Shown here: piece after piece, positions 1-5,201 of the stretch | Numbering within the stretch: position 1 is the stretch's first letter | Layout: every line of letters starts with the position of its first letter | Origin: Cellvibrionaceae bacterium | GTDB taxonomy: Bacteria > Pseudomonadota > Gammaproteobacteria > Pseudomonadales > Cellvibrionaceae | Direction of reading: 5' to 3' | Assembly (NCBI GenBank): GCA_030597965.1 | Contig: JAUVQU010000173.1 | Location: 1-5,201, forward strand | Length of the DNA stretch: 5,201 bases | Notes under the pieces: model-generated | The model's input: the letters and a program-made list of their open reading frames with translations, nothing else | Told to the model about the DNA's origin: nothing | The model's database searches: none | Translations under genes and position numbers: made by a program

Positions 1-1263
1 CTCTATGAAATATATTCACCAGCGCTGGTGAATGCCCAGGAAGAATTAGTGCTGGCCTTGGGGCGTAACAATAAGCGCCTGATTCGTGCATCGGTAGATC
101 GTTTAACGGCACTGCAACTACCGGATCGCGTGATAAATGAAATCAAGAAAACCCGCACGGTTAAACAAAATGTCACATTCTACTCACCTCAAACTGGCGT
201 ACTTAATACTTTGAATATCCGCCAGGGATTCTACGTTAAGCCAGGTACTACCTTGATGTCGATTGGATCACTGGATCAGGTATGGGTGGAAGCTGAAGTT
301 TTTGAAAGCCAGGCCGCATCCGTTACTAAGGGTTTGTTGGTCACTATGACGCTCGACTTTTTACCTGGAAGAATTTGGCAGGGACGCGTTGATTACGTTT
401 ACCCCTCGCTGGATGTGAAAACTCGTACCGTTAAAGTCCGGTTGCGATTTGATAATGATGGCCGAGAATTGAAGCCCAACATGTTTACCCAGGTAACCAT
501 TCATACACAGGGCGATAAAGCTCTGCTGGTCCCCAAAGCCGCTGTAGTGCGTACTGGCTCCATGGATCGTGTGGTAATGGCGCTGGGTGAGGGTCGCTAT
601 AAATCCGTCGAGATTGGTTTAGGCCGAACCAGTGGAGACTTTGCTGAAATTTTATTCGGCCTGGAAAAAGGTGATCTGGTGGTCACTTCAGCACAGTTTT
701 TACTCGACTCCGAGTCAAATAAAACATCCGATTTTAAGCGTTTAAATCACGACGCCGATGCGGCCGTTAATACAGAAAAATTGGTCTGGGTCGAGGCTGA
801 AATCAATAGTGTGACACCGCAACACCGCATGGTTAATGTTCGGCACAATGCTATTCCCTTGTGGGATTGGCCCCCAATGACCATGGATTTTGTCGTGGCT
901 CCAGAAGTGGATATTAATTCGCTGAAGGTAGGAGCCAGACTGCGAATAGAAGTGAATAAAACTACTGGCGGTAATTATGAGATCACCGCCATTGATGATG
1001 GCGACCACGCCGTACCTGATAGCGCCACCGTTGAGGGTGTTATTAACAGCCTTATGGTGGCGCAGCGGATGGTCAATATTAGTCGTGATGCCATAGAGAA
1101 ATGGGGGAGTCCAGCGGCTACCGTCAATTTTGTTGTAGATCCATCGGTGGAGATGTCCGAACTAAGCAAGGGCATGAGGGTTCAATTTACTTTCAGCCTG
1201 AAAAACGGGGAGTTTCTAATTAGTGCTATTCAGGGTATAGCTCAAAAGGAGCCTAACCCATGA
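1..1263 (+). CDS. cusB: CusB-like Cu/Ag efflux periplasmic adaptor with two C-terminal CusF-like domains (5' partial)
   Basis: This is the membrane-fusion (adaptor) subunit of a heavy-metal RND efflux pump. It links the inner-membrane pump to the outer-membrane channel and is thought to pass metal to the pump. The frame is open from base 1, so the start, signal peptide and N-terminal Met-rich metal site lie outside the window; 420 residues are visible. The opening YEIYSPALVNAQEE is typical of the CusB helical domain. It is followed by the second lipoyl half (about residues 58-92, SPQTGVL...G..VKPGTTL), the beta-barrel (about 94-170) and the membrane-proximal domain (about 173-240, LLVPKAAVV to LLDSESN). 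E. coli CusB ends at about this point. Here a linker and two CusF-like domains (about 260-331 and 344-410) follow. The stop overlaps the cusA start by 4 bp, implying translational coupling. The family call is secure; SilB is an equivalent name, and metal choice is inferred from CusA and the CusF ligands. Confidence 0.93.
   Translation, partial: LYEIYSPALVNAQEELVLALGRNNKRLIRASVDRLTALQLPDRVINEIKKTRTVKQNVTFYSPQTGVLNTLNIRQGFYVKPGTTLMSIGSLDQVWVEAEVFESQAASVTKGLLVTMTLDFLPGRIWQGRVDYVYPSLDVKTRTVKVRLRFDNDGRELKPNMFTQVTIHTQGDKALLVPKAAVVRTGSMDRVVMALGEGRYKSVEIGLGRTSGDFAEILFGLEKGDLVVTSAQFLLDSESNKTSDFKRLNHDADAAVNTEKLVWVEAEINSVTPQHRMVNVRHNAIPLWDWPPMTMDFVVAPEVDINSLKVGARLRIEVNKTTGGNYEITAIDDGDHAVPDSATVEGVINSLMVAQRMVNISRDAIEKWGSPAATVNFVVDPSVEMSELSKGMRVQFTFSLKNGEFLISAIQGIAQKEPNP
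778..993 (+). other. CusF-like metal-binding domain 1 (ligands intact) within the adaptor
   Basis: CusF is the small periplasmic Cu(I)/Ag(I) chaperone that feeds CusB; its E. coli ligands are H36, M47 and M49, with W44 stacking on the metal. The segment VRHNAIPLWDWPPMTMDF aligns without gaps to this site. His at 844-846 matches H36, Trp at 868-870 matches W44, and Met at 877-879 and 883-885 match M47 and M49. The rest fits the small OB-like beta barrel of the family. All four metal-site residues are present, so this copy is predicted to bind Cu(I)/Ag(I). It follows a charged linker (about residues 241-258) after the adaptor's membrane-proximal domain. The fusion probably replaces a separate cusF gene, though one could exist outside the window. 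Confidence 0.88.
1030..1230 (+). other. CusF-like domain 2, degenerate: all four metal ligands replaced
   Basis: This is a second copy of the preceding domain at the extreme C-terminus of the adaptor. By eye, about 22 of the first 52 gap-free positions are identical to copy 1 (from V264/V344), including INS, RMVN, the FVV strand and a shared Pro-x-Val. The metal-site equivalents are changed: H36 is Arg (1084-1086), W44 is Ser (1108-1110), M47 is Ala (1117-1119) and M49 is Val (1123-1125). The fold-determining hydrophobic pattern is kept and the frame is intact, so the domain probably folds but cannot bind metal in the CusF manner. A structural or docking role towards CusA or CusB is an inference only. 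Confidence 0.82.
1246..1251 (+). promoter_or_regulatory. Ribosome binding site for cusA
   Basis: AAGGAG lies 8 nt before the ATG at 1260 and inside the last codons of the adaptor gene. With the ATGA stop/start overlap it fixes the cusA start and indicates translational coupling between adaptor and pump. Confidence 0.85.
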
Positions 1264-4200
1264 TTGAATCTATCATTCGCTGGTCGGTCAGAAATCGTCT
1301 CTTCGTGTTACTGGCGATGGTTATGATCGTGGGGCTAGGCCTCTTCTCTGTAAAAAATACACCTGTAGATGCTCTGCCCGATTTGTCCGATGTACAGGTC
1401 ATCATCAAGACGAGCTACGCTGGCCAGGCCCCGCAGGTGGTTGAAGACCAAATAACCTATCCACTGACCACTGCCATGTTGTCTGTACCTGGGGCTGTCA
1501 CTGTTCGCGGTTATACCTTCTTTGGCGACTCTTATGTATACGTTATTTTCGATGATGACACAGACCTCTACTGGGCCCGCTCGCGTGTATTGGAATATCT
1601 GAGTCAGGTAGCGGCCGACTTGCCGGCGGGGGTAAAACCACAGCTTGGTCCTGATGCTACTGGCGTTGGCTGGGTATACCTCTACGCATTGACAGATAAA
1701 ACCGGACAGCATGACATTAGTCAGCTTCGTAGTCTGCAGGACTGGTTTCTCAAATACGAGCTGCAAACCGTTCCTGGTGTTGCTGAAGTTTCGTCCATTG
1801 GCGGCATGATCAAACAGTATCAGGTCAGCGTCGACCCAGACAAACTGCGTGCATTCGGTATACCTCTTGCGATGATTCAGACGGCAATCAAGCGCGGCAA
1901 TCAGGAAATAGGTGCGTCGGTGGTTGAGATGGCTGAAGCTGAATACATGGTTCGCGTCAGCGGCTACATCAAGAACGTTACAGACCTGGGTAATATTCCC
2001 TTGGGCGTTAATCAAAATGGGACACCTTTACTGCTAAAAGACGTGGCTGACATTGGTATTGGTCCACAGATGCGTCGAGGTATTGCCGAACTTAACGGTG
2101 AGGGTGAAGTAGTCGGTGGCATTATTGTTATGCGCTTCGGCGAGAATGCCCAGCAGACGATTAATGGGGTTAAAGAGAAACTTGAGCAGCTGAAGAAAGG
2201 GCTGCCGGAAGGTGTAGAAGTAGTCACCGTCTATGATCGCAGCGGCCTGATCGGGCGAGCCGTGGATAATCTCGCCTTTAAACTAGTAGAAGAGTTTATC
2301 GTCGTAGCCTTGGTGTGCATGATATTTCTGTTCCATGTGCGCTCTTCCTTAGTCGTCATCATCAGTTTGCCTGTCGGTATCCTGGCAGCTTTTATTGTCA
2401 TGCAGCTTCAGGGCTTGAACGCCAATATTATGTCTCTCGGCGGTATCGCCATTGCCATTGGAGCCATGATTGATGGGGCCATTGTGATGATAGAAAATAT
2501 GCACAAGCATATGGAAAGAACGCCACTGACTAAGGAGAATCGCTGGGAAATTGTTACTAATTCTGCAGTAGAAGTCGGGCCCGCATTATTTTTCAGCCTG
2601 TTGATAATAACGGTTAGCTTCATGCCGGTATTTACTTTGGAGGCACAGGAGGGGCGTATGTTTTCGCCACTGGCCTTCACCAAAACTTATTCCATGGCAG
2701 CCTCCGCTGCTCTGGCAATCACTCTCGTGCCAGTATTGATGGGCTATTTTATTCGAGGCAAAGTGTTAGCCGAGCATAAGAATCCAGTCAATCGTCTGCT
2801 TACTAAAGCTTACTTACCTGTTTTGAAACGAGTTTTGCTGCGCCCCAAAACCACTCTGGCACTGGCGCTTATCGTCTTAATGATAGGCCTGTGGCCGCTC
2901 AATAAAATCGGCAGCGAATTTATCCCTCCGCTCGACGAGGGCGATCTGATGTATATGCCCACTACCTATCCAGGTATTTCTATCGGCAAGGCTCGCGAGC
3001 TACTTCAACAGACCGACAAACTGATTTATACCTTACCTGAAGTGGAAAGAGTGTTTGGTAAAGTGGGTCGTGCCGACACAGCTACAGACCCGGCACCGCT
3101 CACCATGATCGAGACATTCATTCAGTTGAAGCCACGCAATCAATGGCGTGAGGGACTCACAACGGAAGGCTTAATCAAAGAGCTGGATGCGCTGGTGAAG
3201 CTTCCAGGCGTTACTAATGCCTGGGTGATGCCTATTAAGACACGTATAGACATGCTGGCCACGGGAATTAAGACCCCGGTGGGCATCAAAATTGCCGGGC
3301 CTGAATTACAGCAGATTCAGGCCATAGGCAAGCAGCTGGAAGTCATTCTTAAAGACGTTGAGGGAACCGCATCTGTGTACTCTGAACGGGTGGCCGGTGG
3401 TCGTTACATCAAGGTAGAAATTCAACGTGAAAAAGCCGCACGTTACGGTCTTAATATTGCCGATATACAGCAGGTAGTTGCTTCCGCTATTGGCGGCATG
3501 AATGTCTCACAATCCGTGGAGGGTCAGGAGCGCTACCCCATTAATATTCGCTACCCTCAGGACTACCGCAATTCACCCGAACAGATGTTGCTCTTGCCGA
3601 TAGTGACACCTTCCGGCCAGCGTATTTCATTGCGCGCAGTCGCTGATATTTTTATCGAAGATGGTCCGCCGGGTATAAAAAGTGAAAATGCACGCCTCAA
3701 CGGCTGGTCTTTTATTGACATAGAAGGTGTCGATGTAGGGAGCTATGTCGAGCGTGCCCAACAGGTCGTCTCCGAACGCTTGAAATTACCGGCTGGCTAT
3801 TCTATCGCCTGGTCCGGACAGTATGAATACATGCAGCGGGCCAAGGAAAAGCTCACTTATGTTGTGCCGTTCACGTTGGCGATTATCGTTATCCTACTGT
3901 TTATAAATTTTCGGAATTTTGTTGAAGTCTGCATCATCATGGGCACTTTACCGCTGGCCCTGATTGGCAGTATTTGGCTCATGTACATACAAGGTTTTAA
4001 CTTTTCCGTCGCTGTCGGTGTTGGCTTTATCGCCTTGGCGGGCGTGGCTGTTGAAATTGGCGTAATTATGCTGGTCTACCTTAACCAGGCTTACCAGGAA
4101 ATGCTGAGGGACTGTAAAGAACAGAGTGTAATGCCCACCCGAGAAAAGCTGGCTACTGCAGTGCTGAATGGTGCTGGAATGAGGGTGCGCCCAGTAATGA

Positions 4201-4391
4201 TGACCGCTGTCGCCATTATCGCGGGCCTGTTGCCAATTTTATACGGTACAGGTGCTGGCTCGGAAGTAATGAGCCGTATTGCTGCCCCTATGGTTGGTGG
4301 CATGGTCAGCGCCGTCTTATTAACCTTACTGGTGGTACCGGCAATTTATTATCTGTGGCGTAAGAAAACGCTCTTAGGCGCCACTCTATAA
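1260..4391 (+). CDS. cusA: CusA-like Cu(I)/Ag(I) heavy-metal efflux RND pump
   Basis: This is the inner-membrane proton-driven pump of a Cus/Sil tripartite exporter, which moves Cu(I)/Ag(I) out through CusB and a CusC-type channel. It is full length: 1043 residues against 1047 in E. coli CusA. TM1 is at about residues 13-31, a large periplasmic porter domain follows, and the second repeat starts near residue 530. The TM4 motif GAMIDGAIVMIEN carries D405, the proton-relay Asp. The cleft methionine triad is intact: M566, M616 and M665 match E. coli M573, M623 and M672, with E618 matching E625. Ladder methionines M271, M391, M403, M410, M479, M494 and M1004 are also present. Two departures are notable: V979 replaces K984, while its partner E932 (E939) is kept; and N748 stands where E. 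coli has M755, with a Met at 747. E. coli residues are recalled from memory. CzcA-type Zn/Co/Cd pumps lack the triad, so a Cu/Ag role is favoured. Confidence 0.95.
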   Translation: MIESIIRWSVRNRLFVLLAMVMIVGLGLFSVKNTPVDALPDLSDVQVIIKTSYAGQAPQVVEDQITYPLTTAMLSVPGAVTVRGYTFFGDSYVYVIFDDDTDLYWARSRVLEYLSQVAADLPAGVKPQLGPDATGVGWVYLYALTDKTGQHDISQLRSLQDWFLKYELQTVPGVAEVSSIGGMIKQYQVSVDPDKLRAFGIPLAMIQTAIKRGNQEIGASVVEMAEAEYMVRVSGYIKNVTDLGNIPLGVNQNGTPLLLKDVADIGIGPQMRRGIAELNGEGEVVGGIIVMRFGENAQQTINGVKEKLEQLKKGLPEGVEVVTVYDRSGLIGRAVDNLAFKLVEEFIVVALVCMIFLFHVRSSLVVIISLPVGILAAFIVMQLQGLNANIMSLGGIAIAIGAMIDGAIVMIENMHKHMERTPLTKENRWEIVTNSAVEVGPALFFSLLIITVSFMPVFTLEAQEGRMFSPLAFTKTYSMAASAALAITLVPVLMGYFIRGKVLAEHKNPVNRLLTKAYLPVLKRVLLRPKTTLALALIVLMIGLWPLNKIGSEFIPPLDEGDLMYMPTTYPGISIGKARELLQQTDKLIYTLPEVERVFGKVGRADTATDPAPLTMIETFIQLKPRNQWREGLTTEGLIKELDALVKLPGVTNAWVMPIKTRIDMLATGIKTPVGIKIAGPELQQIQAIGKQLEVILKDVEGTASVYSERVAGGRYIKVEIQREKAARYGLNIADIQQVVASAIGGMNVSQSVEGQERYPINIRYPQDYRNSPEQMLLLPIVTPSGQRISLRAVADIFIEDGPPGIKSENARLNGWSFIDIEGVDVGSYVERAQQVVSERLKLPAGYSIAWSGQYEYMQRAKEKLTYVVPFTLAIIVILLFINFRNFVEVCIIMGTLPLALIGSIWLMYIQGFNFSVAVGVGFIALAGVAVEIGVIMLVYLNQAYQEMLRDCKEQSVMPTREKLATAVLNGAGMRVRPVMMTAVAIIAGLLPILYGTGAGSEVMSRIAAPMVGGMVSAVLLTLLVVPAIYYLWRKKTLLGATL

Positions 4392-4463
4392 TTTTTCCGG
4401 GCTGTATTTCTTTATTGGGTATGCGGCGGGGAGTCTTGATGTGGAGGTGTTCGGGAAACGAGA

Positions 4464-4509
4464 TGCAGTGGTTTTTGATTAGGCATTGCAGTAGCTTTTG
4501 ATTGGACCT
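4464..4509 (+). repeat. Two imperfect tandem 23-nt repeats
   Basis: Units 4464-4486 and 4487-4509 abut directly and agree at 18 of 23 positions. Both begin TGCAGT and share a TTTTGATT core. A partial third unit may start at 4510 (TGTAGTGG against TGCAGTGG, 7 of 8). They lie in the non-coding gap between the convergent cusA and SDR genes and form the left arm of the inverted repeat described separately. Function is unknown. Confidence 0.6.
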
Positions 4510-4555
4510 TGTAGTGGCATAGTGAATTGTAGCCACTACAAAGCCTAATCAAAAA
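4472..4555. repeat. 24-nt inverted repeat in the convergent intergenic region
   Basis: The left arm 4472-4495 and the reverse complement of 4532-4555 match at 21 of 24 positions; the outer 13 (TTTTTGATTAGGC) are perfect. Two of the three mismatches become G-U wobbles when transcribed from the minus strand, leaving one U-U mismatch, whereas as plus-strand RNA they are A-C and C-A mismatches. This hints at a structured 3' end for the minus-strand SDR transcript, whose stop is 52 bp away. Neither direction shows a T-run after the stem, so it is not a standard intrinsic terminator. A small palindromic repeat element is an alternative; no target-site duplication is evident. Confidence 0.65.
4509..4541. 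repeat. Inner 10-bp hairpin, mutually exclusive with the larger inverted repeat
   Basis: TTGTAGTGGC (4509-4518) is perfectly complementary to GCCACTACAA (4532-4541), with a 13-nt loop. Bases 4532-4541 also form the inner part of the right arm of the 24-nt inverted repeat, so the two pairings compete. No T-run follows on either strand, so termination by this stem alone is unsupported. Confidence 0.6.
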
Positions 4556-4595
4556 AAGAACAGGTCGCGTTCAGTTTGTAAGCGGGCAAGATACC

Positions 4596-4626
4596 ATCGA
4601 ATAACGGCTATTCCATATCGAATAAC
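4596..4626. repeat. 10-nt direct repeat flanking the SDR stop codon
   Basis: ATCGAATAAC occurs at 4596-4605 and 4617-4626, a period of 21 nt, and the SDR stop (4608-4610) lies between the copies. On the minus strand both copies are in the same frame and would read LFD before and after the stop. This may be a trace of a small duplication at the gene end; chance is also possible for so short a match. Confidence 0.4.
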
Positions 4627-5201
4627 ACGCCAGCGCCTTGCCCGCCATCGACAGGATACTCACCGCCGGTGCAAAAGCTGCTGGCATCTGAAGCTAGAAA
4701 GGATGCCATGTAGGCTATCTCATCAGCGCTGCCCATACGTCCCATCGGATTGGATTTGGCAAACAGAGGGCGTAGATCAAAGCCCCATGCTCCCGTTTCA
4801 CGATTCATTTCGGTATCAATGGGCCCCGGTATGATGGTGTTGACTCGAACACCTTCACGGGCCAACTCCAGGGCGGCCACTTTGGTTAGCGACCTTACCG
4901 CGAATTTACTTGATGAGTAGGGCGACAAACCGGACACGCCATCTATCGCAGCGGTGGAAGCCAAGGTAATAATAGAGCCGCCACCGGCAGTCTTCATCGG
5001 TTCGATAAGCGATTTGATCGCCAAAAACGTACCCAGCTGGTTGATACGGATTACCCGTTCATATTCAGCTACCGTCAGTTGTTCAATATTTTTTGGCTTC
5101 GGGGAAATACCCGCATTATTGACCAGCACATTCACTCGTCCAAATCGCTGTTGAACGGCGTCGACGGCCTCTAGCCAATCCGATTCTTCACTTACATCCA
5201 A
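4608..5201 (-). CDS. Classical short-chain dehydrogenase/reductase (SDR), N-terminus beyond window edge
   Basis: This is an NAD(P)-dependent oxidoreductase, presumably cytosolic, acting on an alcohol/ketone pair whose substrate cannot be told from the sequence. The 197 visible residues start in LDVSEESDW, whose Asp is the usual adenine-contacting residue. They continue with the NNAG motif (28-31), the tetrad Asn in IRINQLGTF (N54), catalytic S82, Y95 and K99 (YSSSK), and the PGPIDTEM cofactor loop (about 125-132). The C-terminal G-G-x3-VDGG pattern is also present. All catalytic residues are intact. About 55-65 N-terminal residues, including the TGxxxGxG Rossmann motif, must lie to the right of the window. 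The gene converges on cusA and shares no operon with it. Family members are often annotated as 3-alpha- or 20-beta-hydroxysteroid dehydrogenase or glucose 1-dehydrogenase; I would not choose among these. Confidence 0.92.
   Translation of the reverse strand: MDVSEESDWLEAVDAVQQRFGRVNVLVNNAGISPKPKNIEQLTVAEYERVIRINQLGTFLAIKSLIEPMKTAGGGSIITLASTAAIDGVSGLSPYSSSKFAVRSLTKVAALELAREGVRVNTIIPGPIDTEMNRETGAWGFDLRPLFAKSNPMGRMGSADEIAYMASFLASDASSFCTGGEYPVDGGQGAGVLFDME

Noticed and set aside
28..30. GTG as the start of the adaptor gene
   Set aside because: The frame is open to base 1 and the preceding residues (LYEIYSPAL) match the interior of CusB, so this GTG is an internal valine and the gene starts upstream.
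1335..2015. Open frame of 226 codons on the minus strand inside cusA
   Set aside because: It lies opposite a clearly conserved RND pump, has no recognisable domain and looks like a shadow of the cusA codon pattern.
4306..4536. Minus-strand open frame of 76 codons spanning the cusA end and the intergenic repeats
   Set aside because: It overlaps the conserved cusA C-terminus and the repeat structure, and its translation is not recognisable.
4477..4550. Possible integron attC site, from the GATTAGGC and GCCTAATC elements
   Set aside because: In attC sites the GCCTAAC-type core is on the left and GTTAGGC on the right. Here the order is reversed and an extra A breaks the GTT core. No integron integrase or cassette layout is visible.
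4472..4560. Rho-independent terminator between the convergent genes
   Set aside because: The stems are followed by an A-run rather than a T-run on the plus strand, and on the minus strand the 3' arm is also followed by no T-run. The canonical signature is absent in both directions.
4954..5154. Plus-strand open frame of 66 codons within the SDR gene
   Set aside because: It is antisense to the conserved NNAG and catalytic region of the SDR and shows no protein features of its own.

Overview
The window shows two unrelated transcription units that converge on a short intergenic stretch. The base composition is balanced. The protein sequences look like those of an environmental gammaproteobacterium, but this is inferred from general resemblance and nothing in the window fixes the taxon. 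No RNA genes, CRISPR arrays, insertion sequences or phage genes are visible.

Bases 1-4391 (+ strand) hold the end of a copper/silver efflux operon of the Cus/Sil type. First is a 5'-truncated cusB-like periplasmic adaptor, which carries two CusF-like metallochaperone domains in tandem at its C-terminus. It overlaps by 4 bp (ATGA) a complete cusA-like heavy-metal RND pump of 1043 residues. The pump keeps the methionine triad and most of the methionine ladder of E. coli CusA, which supports Cu(I)/Ag(I) rather than Zn/Co/Cd as substrate. In the family model, CusF hands periplasmic metal to CusB and CusA, CusA drives export with the proton gradient, and an outer-membrane CusC-type channel completes the exit path. 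Here the CusF function appears to be built into the adaptor. The promoter, the adaptor N-terminus and any cusC lie upstream of the window.

Bases 4392-4607 contain no gene. This stretch holds a compact repeat structure: two imperfect tandem 23-nt units, a 24-nt inverted repeat, and a competing inner 10-bp hairpin. It sits between the two convergent genes but lacks the T-run of a standard intrinsic terminator.

Bases 4608-5201 (- strand) hold the C-terminal 197 residues of a classical short-chain dehydrogenase/reductase whose N-terminus lies beyond the right edge. Nothing in the sequence links it to metal resistance.

The observations most worth following are the second CusF-like domain, which has lost all four metal ligands; the replacement of the conserved TM lysine (E. 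coli CusA K984) by valine; and the intergenic inverted repeat, whose mismatches become G-U wobbles only when read as a minus-strand RNA. I do not see a wholly new system here. The tandem functional/degenerate CusF fusion is the most unusual element.
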